Source: Azolla caroliniana
Lineage: Eukaryota; Polypodiophyta
Direction of reading: 5' to 3'
DNA: 64,000 nucleotides
Assembly: GCA_043228905.1 (NCBI GenBank)
Contig: JBHGNT010000006.1
Span: forward strand, 2,232,001-2,296,000
Made by a program: the position numbers and the translations under genes. Positions 24,255 through 37,644 of the stretch are shown piece after piece. Below the pieces are notes generated by a model. The model made no database searches and was not told the origin of the DNA. It worked only from the letters and a program-made list of their open reading frames with translations. The stretch's first letter is position 1, and every line of letters begins with the position of its first letter.

Positions 24255-24633
24255 GTCCTCTTAGGTGATCTTACCCCCCCCTCTCCTTACAATCTCATGT
24301 CCCGAGTTTCAAGTTTAAGACCTCCACGACATGGGGAGATTTAAATATTTCTTCGTATGACAATTCATTCTCGTGTAAACCCCTCGTCAACTAGACGTAA
24401 AAGCTGACATGCTCCTCTTAGATTATCTTCCCCATTTACAATCTCACGATAACTTAGTTCTCATTGCTTTGAAACAATGTTCTTATTGTTTCTAATGCAT
24501 TTACACCCCCTCATCAACTAGACTTAAATGTTAACATGCTCCTCGTAGATTATCTTCCCTATTTACAATCTTGTGATGACTTAGTTCTCGTTGCTTTGAA
24601 ACAATGTCCTTATTGTTTCTAATGCATCGCCAA
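24255..24633 (+). repeat. 127-bp tandem duplication with a degenerate third copy upstream
   Basis: Copies at 24380-24506 and 24507-24633 share the blocks tcaactagac, acatgctcctc, tagattatcttcc, gctttgaaacaatgt and cttattgtttctaatgcat at a constant 127-bp offset. A third, poorer copy of the cctcttag...gatctta...tacaatctcatg portion lies at about 24255-24330. Confidence 0.85.
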
Positions 24634-25400
24634 TACAATGTGTTGATTGATAGCATTTTTTAGATATAACCTTTGTTTAGTATCTTTTTTTAATCTAAAT
24701 CAAGCTTTGATTATAGTTGTGGTTAGCAATAGCATACATACATGAATCAAAAGAAAATGCAAACAAATTCAACTACATACCCCTTTTAAGAAAGAAGGTT
24801 CTATATTTTGTTTGTTCTATGATGCTTCTCTAATTATGTATGTTCATGTCTTGCAAAGACCATCACCACATAGTTTTTTTCTCACTTCCCTTCCTCTCTT
24901 GAAGGAAAAGGAAATCAACCTTTCACAAAAAAATTAATGATCCATATTCACACGACAAGACATACTAGTCTCTTCATTAAAAGATTCCATCCATGGTCAC
25001 ACAAAAACTCTATATTTGTAGAAAGCCTACATCCTAGTTGTAAACCATTACAATAAGGCTCAAAAAGCTCATAAATGTGGTACTGCTTTACTAGATGATG
25101 GTGCACGATTTGGGCGACAAAATGCATTGTGACAAAACCTTCCCAATTCATTTCTCTCTCTCGCACCTCATATTCCCTTCTGACAATAGTACATGCATTC
25201 ACAAACATTATAATGAACAAACATGACGTACAATGACTTGACAATAAGTACAATTGTGAGGATCCTAATGCATGGGTAATCCATTTAATTTGTTGTAAGT
25301 AATTGTGACGGCGAGGATTCTAAGTAATTCATTTTTTCTGACACCAAGCCATAATTAATTTCCATAAGGCAAGATAGGACTACCTTATTGGTTGACCAAA
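24634..25400. other. Intergenic, nothing recognised
   Basis: AT-rich with no supported frame or element. Confidence 0.6.
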
Positions 25401-25404
25401 ACTT

Positions 25405-25678
25405 CCTCTCTCTCTCCATTGTAATTAGCTTTGTTATACTCTACTAATCCTAGGCCTTGGGTTCAAAGCTCGATTTTAACACCTCTCTGTTAATTATCCC
25501 ATACATATTTTCCTTAATTTAGGACGTGTGTTTGTGGAATGTAGGGGTTGCATATTTTCCTTTTGGTCTCCGCCACACAACGTTACTAACTAAGCTACAT
25601 CCATCTAGGTGCCATTGTGGAATGTAGTGGTTGAACATGATCTTCTAGTCGAACAACCTTACCAACTAAGCTACATCC
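25405..25678. mobile_element. tRNA-derived SINE-like remnants (three pieces)
   Basis: On the minus strand, 25536-25602 and 25619-25678 each begin ggatgtagcttagtt. This contains a good Pol III A box (TAGCTTAGTTGG in the second copy). Both end in ctacattcc, which can partly pair with the 5' end like an acceptor stem. They are 67 and 60 nt, shorter than a working tRNA, and no clean anticodon arm can be drawn, so they are tRNA-like heads rather than tRNA genes. On the plus strand at about 25405-25500 a B-box-like gggttcaaagctc is followed by ttttaacacctctctgtta, which is echoed at 43.1 kb. Confidence 0.45.
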
Positions 25679-27660
25679 GTTAGGTTCTCTCTCTTTCTCT
25701 CTCTAGCATTGACTCCTTAGATGTAGTAGATATGAGAATGCTATTTCTTTATGTTTTAGATGTATTGTGCCATGAGTTGAGGATTAAGGATGACAAATAT
25801 TGTGTTAATACCATACAATGCCTAAATGACACACCAAATGTGCACCTTATGTTGACATGCCCCATGAGCTCGTGTCAAGAAAGATAAGGACTACTGTTAT
25901 GTATAGAATCCTTCCACTTCCAATCTCATAGAGTTCAATTCATATAATAACAATGATGTTGGATATAATGTTTGTGGTGGTTTGCATATAGTCTTATTAG
26001 TTCTCCATTCCTCAACACTAGGACATCTATTAATTAGTATTCGTAGGCATCAACATATGTCGACACAAAGTGTCTACACCCATATATAAATGATGATGTG
26101 ATGTGTGCACAATCTACGTGCAAACACTCAAACATCTAATCCTTGAATATAAATACACATTAGAAGTTAGAGAGATTATTATTGTATTTCTACATAAATT
26201 TGATAATATTCACTTTTAATTCTAGTTACTTTCTACTTGAATACATAGACCAAGCAAACCATCAATAGTTTCCTCAGAGTCTATATGGTTGGAATTTTTT
26301 CAACAATATGGTATCCATTAGAAGTTAAGGATGTGTTTGGCATAATATTTAGCTCTATCTATCTAAAGAGCCCAATAAGCATTTTATATTGAAGCATTCC
26401 CACCAATATCACAATTGGACGTGTACACTAGAAACCTTGAAAGGTGTATCTTTCAATATTGCCAATCTTACTGGTGTTTCAAAAGTCGCATTTGCAATCC
26501 ATTGATGTATGCAATGTTTTAACAATCATCTACAATACGACACGTAAAAGCTACAACAATAGCGATAGATTTGATGTTCCATTGAGTAAAGATTGCTAGG
26601 TTTGATACTGATGAAAGATAACTTTGGGAAGCATATACATTTATACATTAACTAGCTAAAAAACAAGATAGATGCAACTTAAAGCAAGACATACCAGATT
26701 CAATCAAAACTATGTACTGTTCATACTACATAGTAAAATCACACACATGTTAAGATATATAATATTACATGGCATGTTCTATTAGAAATGGAAAAATCAA
26801 CCCTAAACTTGGAATTTAAAAATAAAATAAAATAAAATATTATTATTATTTATAAAAAAACTAAATTTGGAATTTATAGAGAACTAAATATAATTAGAGG
26901 TCCAACATCACAACATTATCCCTCTTTTTCCAAACAATTTGTTGTGATTAAATTGTATTTCTATTTACTCAATTCATATAGGCTTCTATTAATTGCATTC
27001 AACTCGCTACCACTACTTTCAAAGTCCCAAGGATACAAAGTTATGAGGCTCTAATTTGTAAATGTATCAATACAAGCTAGAATACATAAATACATATCTA
27101 TGCTAGTACTAAAAAACGAATTACATGTTAATTTGAACAATTGACAAAAGTTGCCTTTACTTGTAGCTATATGGGAGATTGAAATAATGGTATATTAGAT
27201 GGGTACCAGACGACCATCAAATTGTTTCCCACAAAAGAGTATGAAATTTGTAAAAAAACACGCTAACAATGGTTCATCTTTTAGATTTGCATGTGCTTGA
27301 AAAAAACAAATTGTGTGCCAAATTTCATACGATCATTCATAGGTGGTTGTGGTATATTAATGAAGTTTTCTTTTGTTGAGATACACATAAGGCTCGACTC
27401 TTTTTTTTATCACGATAACTTGTTGAGCTATAAAGTAAACATATAAAGTAGCTTAATAGACCTTACTTTTGCTATAGGTTTGTGAACTCACCAACATCAA
27501 AATTGTTTGCTTGTGTCTAATGAATTTTGTGACCTTTGTGACTTTATTCAGCTTTCCATTCATGTAACTATGTTAAAACAAAAGGTGATACATCATTTCC
27601 TTTGACACTTGAAGTCATTGAAATGCAGAGGCACACAATTACATATATGTACATTTGTAT

Positions 27661-27661
<1 letters not shown>

Positions 27662-27710
<49 letters not shown>
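27662..27710 (+). repeat. (AC)n microsatellite
   Basis: About 24 CA/AC units, uninterrupted. Confidence 0.98.
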
Positions 27711-27715
<5 letters not shown>

Positions 27716-30700
27716 TTCTTTGGTTTTTGTTGCTTCTTTGTTTGGTGAAAGGACATTATGCTATGCCTTGAGGCTTTGCCTCATAGGATTTTGAATAAAA
27801 ATTATTTTGAAAGTTTGCCATTTGAAGAGTAAGGCATGTGATAATAGGAACATCTATCATTAATATCCCCATGTAAGTTGTATTTCGCATGATTTTCCGA
27901 AGGTTCAAATTTCAATCCTATTTAAACATTTGTGACATTTATCGTGGGGTGTATACCATCTTTATTGAGGACGAGAAGAATTGATACTAAGTGAGATTGG
28001 TGCTTTGCATATGATGTCCCTAGCGATGTCATGTACATTCAATTTGATGAACTTATTACGATTTGAAGCTTTCGAGTTCAAATATACTAGCCTACATGTG
28101 AGATAGTGTAAGGAGGGTTGGGGGGTGTACGGTGCAATGTTATGACATATTTATATGCCTCCTTCCAATCTATTCAAAATAATCAGGCGCATCACAAAAT
28201 TTGCAACGTCAAACTCCATGGTCAATTGTACTTACATCTAAACGTAAATGCATGTTTTCTTATGATAGGTAATGGCCAAAAACAATAAAAAAAACAAGAT
28301 AGGTAGACATTCTTCCACAAGTATGTTGCACATATGGATTACTCTTAGGTGCACATGTTGTGCATCTTGGATTCAAGGAGACATTAAAACATGTAACCTA
28401 AACATCTTTCTCTAGTTCATACTCGAACTTTCAAGCAAACACGACACTACATTCCAAATCACAATGTGGGAGCGATGCATACTTATCATTCGTCATCGTC
28501 GAACTTAATAAAATATTCAACCAATGTGCTTTTTTCAAAGAAAAAACAAATTAGAAAGTTTCCACGTTTCTCTTAGTCCTTGGCAATTTCATTATTTTCA
28601 TGCAAATGTTCAAAAGGGTCAAAAAAATGTATTTAGTTTTCAGTTCCTATATGTTATTCCGACTTTGTGATTCTCATAGTTGAAAACGTCCGTAAACTGC
28701 TAACCAACACCATTATCATCGAAGAGTGAGCAAAATCATGAGCCTTTTTAATCTCTTGAAAGTAAAAGATCAATTCAAGCACGTGTACATTTTCAATTTT
28801 AAAGACGACAAGACAAGAGCATATTTCACAAAAAAGACTTGAACAAAACAAAAATGTGCCATAGAGTGCCTCTCAATGTATATCCACTAGAGCACATAGC
28901 TATCTTCTTTATATGCATAAATATATAAAATTATACAAACATGGGATAATATGTATAAAGAGAGGAGTTTTTGGACATGATGAAGAATATTGAATAACTT
29001 TTCAATGTGTGTAGTAGGGGTGTTGTTTCAATGTCTATCGATTCCCAATACTTCATTTGCAAGAGGATGTGGTCAAAGATGTTGGATGGTAATCCAATCT
29101 TAATGGGGATGGATGGTGCTCGGGGAGTTGGCCTATTATTGGTGCTATTGAAGTTGACGTGATGGTTTGGAATTCTAACACATGAACTTGAAATGACTTT
29201 GAGAAATCAATTTAAGAACCTTTGAATCCGTAAAATGGATGTTGATGTCTATGTGAGGTAGACATGGAATGAATTCTTTTATCACATATGCATATCAATG
29301 ATGCATTGTTTCAACTCGGAGCACATAAATTACATTTAAAGGATGGCATTTCCTTCAAGAAATGTTTAATGAGACAAGGATAAGTAAGGATATTCACATC
29401 TATTTATAAAAGAGATTTTAATAAGCAAATATATATACCTCAAATCTATAATGGGAGGGAAACTTGAACGCTTTTTACAATATGACGAGCCTATTGATCA
29501 ATATGTGTGGAATAAGGTAATCTACGAAGAAACATAGCAACATATAATTATGTATACCTAATTACGCATATAATTAGGTAATAATTGAGCTTATCGATGG
29601 ATGTAGACAATAATTGTTAGGATATTCTTTACTAAACGAAAGCTTTAACAAGTGTAGAAAAAAGGTAGCCATAGAAAAGTCATGGTCTTTGGGCTCTGTC
29701 CAAAAGATTCTAGTCAAAGATTGTACCATTTCATTGAGATGTCAATAAAAAAGGTCAATGTCTGAGTTTTGGCCCACCTTGACGTTTAGTAGTTATTGAT
29801 TCGTAGGAGTTTTGTATTTATCTCGTTCAAAATCCAAAATGTACATTTGTTAATTTATTAAGCTTACAATGATGCGTACTTTTGTCTTTGAAATCTACAT
29901 CATTATTATTATTCTAAAAGTTTTGGTGCTGATTCTTTTAATGTAGAATTCTTTATAAAGTGGATGATGGCCTCTCTCAACGACTCTTTCAGCACATCTA
30001 GATTGAAGGGGTGATAGATGAAAGCAACCACCAACTTTTGGTGGACATGTCCTAATGGAGCAAGATTGGGTTGGAACACTAGGTCGCTCCACGATTAATC
30101 CAAGGGTTGCAAATGTATCTCGAGGACCTCGTGTTGTGCAAACAAATTGGACTTAGTGGCTCATTGTGTAGTCTCTTGCTTCTAGGATGTGAATCCATTC
30201 CCCATGGTTAATGTGTTACAAACATTGGGTTATGGATTTCACTTCTTTGGGGGGTCCCAAGTCAAGAAGAGTTATGCTTTTGGATTGATTTTCCTTTCCT
30301 AGTTTCAAAATCAAAGACCTTTGTATACAAGAAGAACAAACTAAACATGATACTTGGGATTGGCTATAATGACAACAGATTAACAATGATCTAATGGCAG
30401 CAAATCAACAAGGTTAGGCTAACTCAACAAGAAATTTCATCTACAACCGATTTAAGCTACCCAATGTGACTTCTATTCCTAAAACTTGATGCACTTATCT
30501 CTCAAGATTTATGAATATATTACGATTGAATGTTCATGCATATGCATGCACGTGCATTTATATGGTTTTCAGCCCACTTTTAGTTATAAAACCCTTTTTT
30601 ATTGATGAAGAGCTTACCATACAAAGCTCATAAAACCAAGAAAGGTCATCAATGCACACTCTATGAAGCTCATCAAACCATTTCTATAGTTTTCTAACAC

Positions 30701-31273
30701 ATAATTGGCTTTAAGCATTTGATCATTGTCCCACATGAAGACATGGTTGTTGTATTGGATATATAGAATAATGGCAAACTTGACATGTCATTTATGTTGG
30801 ATATATAGAATAATGGCAAACTTGACAAGTCGTTTTGCGTTGTCTAAACACCATCTTTTTTCTTTTATGCATGTTAACATGCATCCTTAGGGACATTTTT
30901 ATAATTTTGATTTGGCAATAGTTAACACACTTGAAGATTGTTTGTCTTATTCATGTGTTCAAACAAGAAAACAAGAAGAGTTTCAAAAACATCCTTGAAT
31001 ATGAATTCTTCTTTCCAAGACAAAAGAGCAGATGCATGTGGAAAGAAACATGTGTATCTTATTTCAAGTAACTTTCCTTTCTACAATTTGAACATATCCA
31101 TACATAACTTATCTTTTATTTGCACTAATATTTGAACCTCACATACGTTTCTTATCTTCAATTTTTCATAGACATGATAGTTGTTTTGTACTATTCATAT
31201 TCAAATGTAGGGAGTGAGTCATGATCCCAGGAAATTGGAATATCTAACTCAATACATGTTTGTTAGAAAGTCC

Positions 31274-31282
31274 GTGCGCGCA

Positions 31283-31332
<50 letters not shown>
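31274..31332 (+). repeat. (CG/CA)n microsatellite
   Basis: Starts with gtgcgcgcacgcgc and becomes a pure CA repeat of more than 20 units. The initial alternating CG/CA part has purine-pyrimidine alternation. Confidence 0.95.
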
Positions 31333-32052
31333 ACTCAAGGTGTTATTATAAATGTTATGAAATCTGGCCTCTCCATATTCAGCATGTTTTCATAGCATCA
31401 AGTCCCACTTGCAAGGTTGCTCCTTTAAGACATTTTTTTAAGGTCTTCTTATAAATCCTATTTGAACTGGTAATGAGCTTAATCAACAAGACGTTGAGAA
31501 GAGACAAAAGAGTGAACAAAGAAAATTTAAGTGCATTCCATTCTCACGTAATTGGAGGGCTGAGTTTGATCAAGAACAAGAGCATGAATAAAATTCAGAA
31601 TAAAGTCTAATAGCAATACGATCTTCCCATTTCTGCATATTAATAGCCTATCCTTCAAAGATTTTACAAAAGAAATAATCGATTTCACTTACTTACAACC
31701 TATCATTTCAATAGTCTTGGGCACCAAAGAAAGAACTTATTTATAAGCAACCAAAAAACTGACTATTTATTATGCAAAGGAGAAACAGCTTCTATCTATA
31801 ACAGAAAACAAATAATCTTGCAAGGTTTTCTCCTTCCTCTTCAAATAATATCTTTGACGTGACTCCTCACAATGTAGCTGTTTGGGCATTGTAAACTTAC
31901 CTCTTAAGAGAATACAAAATATATAAAATACATACAGTGCAAATAGGGTTCTCAGAAAAAAAAAATAGAGCAGCTACGATTGATTCTTTGGATAAGCATT
32001 TGGTTGCTAATGCTTGATATATTCTACATAATATTAGCTTTACTCCATATGG

Positions 32053-34963
32053 TTAAACAACAGTAAAGGCTGACTGAAGAGTGGATGCTAATTGTGAGGC
32101 CACAGTTCGAGACGCAAAGGCTTGAACTTGCTTCTTAGCATCTGTCGATGATGTATCCAGACAGTAATAAGTTCTCATATACACACACACATAATCACAC
32201 GTATAAAGATTGAGATATATAAATTTACTTGATCACACACGTACAAGATTGAGATATACATAAATCCACTAGATAAAAACATATATAAAGATTCAGATAT
32301 AGCAAATTACTTTATTAAAACAGGTATATAAGAGAATTGATGAGACTAGTAAATTTACAGTCACACATATAGTATGCACATACCCAAACAGTAAATTGAG
32401 AAATAAATACCTTTCTTGCATCTTGTAAAGCCAATAAGATTTGCAATACTGAGACAGAGACAAACTCCCACAACCAAAAGATAATCGAAGTTCAACCTAA
32501 CTATTGCAATAAGTCCAAGCGCAACCCACACTGCCGCCTACAGATAAATACAATGAAAATCATGTCAGGAAAGCCCCCAAAAACTGACAATCTCTTATTG
32601 ATGATATGGGGTAAGGAAATAGTACTTGCTCTTCGTTATCTAATAATGAACCGTTTAAAGAGTGTAGATATCTGATAGTGAACCATCTATGGGTGTTTGA
32701 TTATCCATCACTTATAATTCTTTTACTTTCACCTACAGCCCATTTGTTAGAAGTCTGAAATGTTGTTTCTGGTTCATCATTTCTACTATTGTATTATTTT
32801 CCTATTACTTAAAAGTTATGCACTGGCTACATTGGTCAGAAACACCCTGAATACGAGAACCAATATGCAAAAGCATCACAACATCATGAATGATGGAAAA
32901 CAAGTACGTCCAAATCAAAGTAGAAACCACAGACCAGACTGTATTCAAGAGAAATGTCTTCTGGTTTCAGTTGGACCAGGGTCTGGGATAAATTTATGTA
33001 ATTTCTTTCAATAGACGCTCCTGTAGATGGTGATGCCACATCATGTTTCATTTATAAGAAATTAATATAAATTACATCGTAGAAATGATAGTTGGGAAGT
33101 ATCTTGCATCTGGTGACATTGCCCATGAGACCCAATCACACCTTAAGTTGTTTTAGAAGAATAAAGACCAAGGATACCTTTTGATGTGAAATCATAGAAA
33201 GACATGCAACTGAAGTTATCATTACTCATCTTTATTGGCTCATTCTGTGAAGGAGGACCCAATATGGCTATATTTGCAGATGTACAAAACATTAGAGATG
33301 GTTGTTTCCTATCCCAATTCATATATGATCAGAAATACCTGGGACTCTTCTAACTGGAGATACATAATCATAGAGAGTCTCTTTTAGGAGTAGAGGAACT
33401 TTTTTATATTGGAATTGCGCTGTGAATCTATCATGGTCTCAAGTGCAGAAGTAAATTGAACTTCTGAACAAATTCATAATCAAAGGATTACCTATAAATT
33501 ATCAGAGATGAATAAGACCTAACTTTGTCTCTCATTGTCCAGTTTTCAATAAACATGAGTAGCAATATAGCATCTCACATCTGAAACATGCCTTAGAAAG
33601 TTAATCGTCATCTTTCCTATGATTTTTATCATGTCCATGAAAACTAGCTGTGTACCAGAAAATACAACATTGCCCAAAGGTTCGAATAATCAAAATCACA
33701 CTGTTAGCTGCACTTGCATCGCAGAAATAGCAATGAGATAAACAACAGGAAGGGGAAGTTAGAGAAACATACATTGAGATAAAGAGTCCACCAGAATAGC
33801 CATGAATCTTTCTTATTCATTCTCAATAGCTCCTAAGCCCCAGAATGCAAAGACAAACAGTCAGATAAATATAATTCAACAATTAGGCTTGGTAATTTGA
33901 AACAATTTATTGACAAGATCTTATGGGTTGATCAAAGATTACATTGTTCAGATAACATTCACATTAAGTAGTTATGATTGATTTTTTGACAATAGTTATC
34001 ATGTTGATTTGCGGGCTACATCACTGAACATGAAATCTACATATAATTTTAAGGTCAGTTAACCGACAAAACCTTACCTGTTGATCTAACGACTCATATC
34101 GCCATATGCTTTCTCCATGATCATTCACCTCATTCCACCATCTTAGGCCAACAAGGATTCTTCCACTAACATTCTTTACAACCCAGAAATCAAGAGCTTC
34201 AAGCAACACTGTAACGACAAATTGAATGGAGAAATAGTCGAACAAGATAGATGATAGGATGTAGAATGCAATGGCAAGACCCTGCATCAACCCCTCTTCA
34301 CATTTCAGAATACCCTGATGGGATTAAAATTTCGTCCCATGTTTTAAAAATACTCTCATGTGACGAGAAATAAATAAAAGGTGCATTTTTGCATGCATGA
34401 TAGTTTTTCCTGTTTGAATACTCTAGTATCTCGCGTGATTAAAAAAAGACATACTTTCATTATTTGCATATATTGTGTGATCAAAACACATTCTCACATT
34501 TGAATACTCTCATGTGATCAAAACAAGGTTCATGTCTAAAAACTCTAAAAACAAAACAGACGTTTGAATACTCTCATGCGATCAAACAAGATTCAATATC
34601 AGAAAACCTAAGATAAAAACACAGTTCCAAATTTGAATACTCTCAAGTGAGGAAAAAGTAAAGAAAACAACTTCATTTCGAGAACTCTACTGAGATAAAG
34701 AAACAGAAATTTCATTACAATACGAATAATGTGATCGAACAAGAGGAATGCATGTCGAGAAACCTTAAGGAGACAGAACGAAAGAGAGATCTAACCTTGA
34801 AAAGAACATGAAAGAAGCAAGTCAAGGGATTCATATACTTCTCATCTTCAGCCTGTGAATGAATGCAATTTACAATCAAGAAACACATTGAGCAAAGAAA
34901 AAAGAATCATTTTACGAGAGGATGCGATTCTAGTGTACAAAAATCAAAGCAACACTTCACCAT
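32053..34963 (-). CDS. ECH: ECHIDNA / TVP23-like trans-Golgi network membrane protein
   Basis: Six exons read by eye: 34963-34961 (start Met only), 34852-34796, 34281-34078, 33832-33773, 32537-32411 and 32141-32053. They give 179 aa, close to the usual length of about 185. The translation is unmistakably the TVP23/FAM18 family: NPLTCFFHVLFK, FVVTVLLEALDFWVVKNVSG followed by RILVGLRWWNE, LDQQELLRMNKKDSWLFWWT, then DYLLVVGVCLCLS and IGFTRCKKDAKK near the C-terminus. Four hydrophobic spans are visible. In Arabidopsis ECHIDNA acts at the trans-Golgi network with YIP proteins in secretory-vesicle formation and cell elongation. All junctions are GT-AG and preserve frame. The only weak point is the start: ATG|GTGAAG at 34963 would give M-AEDEK, an unusual exon contributing a single codon. 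Confidence 0.92.
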
Positions 34964-37644
34964 GGCACTGCAGGAGGATTCGTGAAAGATCTGTGCAGAT
35001 TGCGAGCTGCCCCTGCTGCTGCTTCTCGTTTTGCGAATATTTTACATATTTGCTACGATACCCTCGGGTTTAGACAATTTGCCGACACCCCTCAGTTTTC
35101 TTAACTTGCCAAAATGCCCCTCGAATCAAATTCAACTTAAAAGTTAATCCCCACTCCATCTCGTTCAAATCAAGCTAGAACTTTTACAATGTTTGTCGGT
35201 TGCTCTTTCGTAGCTTGATTGATTCCTTCAACATGACCATTCATTGACTGATCGTTCTCTTATTAGGGAGTCCTATCCAATTACACATGTTAACTTGTTG
35301 AAACTATATGACCATTCATTGAGTGATCGATCTGTTATTAGGGAGCCCTATCCAATTACACATGTTAACTTGTTGAACTAGATGTTGGTTAAACCAATCA
35401 GGATGCTAATTATGCCTCTACTCCCCCAAGATAGAGTTCAAATGGCAACATGGAGAGATTTTGGACATAGTCTATGTGATCTTATGCAAACGCATGCTCG
35501 TTAAAAAGGGGTTCTCCTTATGTAAGATAAAGCACATTGCAACTGGAAGCTGAATCTACTCAAATGAGAATATGAGTCCGCCATACATAAGTTACAAATT
35601 ATTTCTGAAATAAATTCACCTAAAGATGGCTTGAATTCTATGAGTTTCCATCTTCTCAAGGTATGTCAACATTGTTATAGGCGACGAATTGGTTTTGAGA
35701 ATATTAATATTCCCCAAGTGTGTGAGGGATGCATGTATAGAGGATTGATTATGGCATGGCATAGAGATTTGGTATAAAAGGCTAAAAAAGTATCACTATT
35801 GTAGCAACAAGCAACAATCATTAATCAAGAAGCTATATCTAGCTACATCTACACATTCAAGTATGCATGGGTCATTCCATAACCTTCAAGTTTACAAAGC
35901 AAGACTCTTTCTAGTATCAACATTATCAATAACCAATGTACTATATCGATCAAGGAGAGTGTTTTGGGTGTTGCATAACAAAGTAAGACCCCAATTGAAA
36001 TAGTTGTTTCAAGATCAAAACGTTTGGGAGGAGTATTAGAAGCTTGTTTATATGAAGGCATGGCTTATGTTGTATTTCTCAATGTTTGCAAGCATGACAC
36101 ATCATCATTTACCCAAAAGCTTTGCATTCACATACATAAAGAATAGTGGTCCAATAAAGACTAGGCAACTACATTCACATCCCTCTTGTTTTGCTATTCA
36201 CATGTACACACTAGAATATGACAATTTCTTTTCAACTATCTAGTATATACTCAGGATCCCCAATGGTCATATATGCCACTGTGGTTTCATATACGAGGAC
36301 CCACCTAGACATTATTACTATAGGTTTAAAAGATGGCAAGTAGAAGCTTTGTTCAAGCTCTTAGGTGATTTGATCAAGTATGTGATCATCGAGGATAGAT
36401 TAGTAAAGGTACTTGTGATGAAGCAACAAAATGCAAAAATGTCAAAATTACAATGTTACATTGCAACTATTGACCCCAATACAAGGTAAAAATGTGATAG
36501 CCAATTTAGTGGTGATTAATGATTTTCCAAATCCATTTACCCATAACTATATTTAGGCATATTGATCGATTAGCACTAGTTGACAGTTAAGGGTCATCAC
36601 TATATTCTCTTCCCAAGGCAATCTACTCGTAGGGAAAAAAACACTAATACATACGAGGTTCATGTGTACCATGCAAGGATTTCATTAAAAGTTCATTAGG
36701 TTTTGGTGTAATTCGTGAAAGCTATGATGACATATTAAGAGGGGATTATGACTCAAGTGTCACACTAAAGAGAACACAGAGAAGTTTGAGCTCATATGTG
36801 TATGTCTTATTTATACACATCAAGACTTTGTGCTTCAAAGTTCAAAGTATGAACATTCCTTCTTAGGAAGGAGACACACATTGAGAAAACTTGTTTAGTT
36901 AGGTCCCATGGGCCAATATTGGCCTCTCTATAAATGCTAAAATTATCTAATCTAGTAAGTAGAAACCCAAAACAATCAAAGTGAACCTCACACTTGCTTC
37001 TATCTTGTAAACAACAATTTCTATTGTGTACGGTGTCAAAACAATCAACAAAAACCATGATGACCTCTTGCTTTAATTGTCATATAGACAACTACATTTG
37101 TGTGAACAGGTGAAGCTGAACCATTGTGTGGAGCCCATAAAAGGCAAACACAACCACATCAACCATCATGTTAAAGGGTTGAGGTTCATTCACAACCATC
37201 TCATAGAGTTTAATTTGATGTGTGAAATAACTACTGCTATAAACAAATGCTACCAAGGATTGAAGTCTTCATCCCAATTTCAAAACAAGCTAATTTCTTC
37301 CGTCAATAAAGACCCCTCTTTTGCTCTATAGTTAATATCCTATGCATTAAAGAACGTTTTAATAAAACATTTGAAACAATTAGGTGAGGCGTCACCTACA
37401 TGAATTACTATTCTGTAAGCAATCCCACAATCAAAAGAGATAATGTGGGAGAGAAGTGGCTCTCAATTTATGATTTCTTAATGGCAAAACGCAATAGCAA
37501 TTAATGTGCCTTTTAAACTGGCAATGGATGAGTTGTTTTACGTGTACTTGTTTCACTATTAAATTTACAGAATAATCACACGGTTTCACAAGTACTTAAG
37601 AGAAGAAACTCTAATCTAAAATTTATCTTTGGGGCTATTCAGCT
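34964..37644. other. Intergenic with tandem duplication and possible retroelement scrap
   Basis: The first 150 bp are the likely promoter/leader of ECH. A 75-bp tandem duplication lies at 35234-35308 and 35309-35383 (shared tgaccattcattga, ttattagggag and cctatccaattacacatg). A possible copia fragment follows at 35640-35760. The rest is AT-rich with no supported gene. Confidence 0.6.
35640..35760 (+). mobile_element. Possible Ty1/copia gag-pre-integrase fragment
   Basis: In one frame this reads CQHCYRRRIGFENINIPQVC followed by EGCMYRG. The VCEGCMYG-type motif after a short variable stretch resembles the Cys pair of the copia gag-pre-integrase region. The frame breaks quickly on both sides and no LTRs are visible, so this is at best a decayed scrap. 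Confidence 0.3.

Larger units (their letters stand above)
25680..32052. other. Long gene desert with microsatellites and short duplications
   Basis: More than 6 kb without a supported gene. Contents include (AC)n at 27662-27710, (CA)n at about 31274-31332 (starting as CGCGCACGCG), and a 42-bp tandem duplication at 30755-30796 and 30797-30838 (unit starting ttggatatatagaataatgg). Further B-box-like fragments occur (aaggttcaaatttcaatcc near 27900, gagttcaaata near 28074), possibly SINE debris. Open frames here are short and featureless. Confidence 0.6.

Noticed and set aside
25536-25678. Functional tRNA genes
   Set aside because: A-box and partial acceptor-stem pairing are present, but units are 60-67 nt and no proper anticodon arm or clean B box can be drawn; called SINE-like instead.
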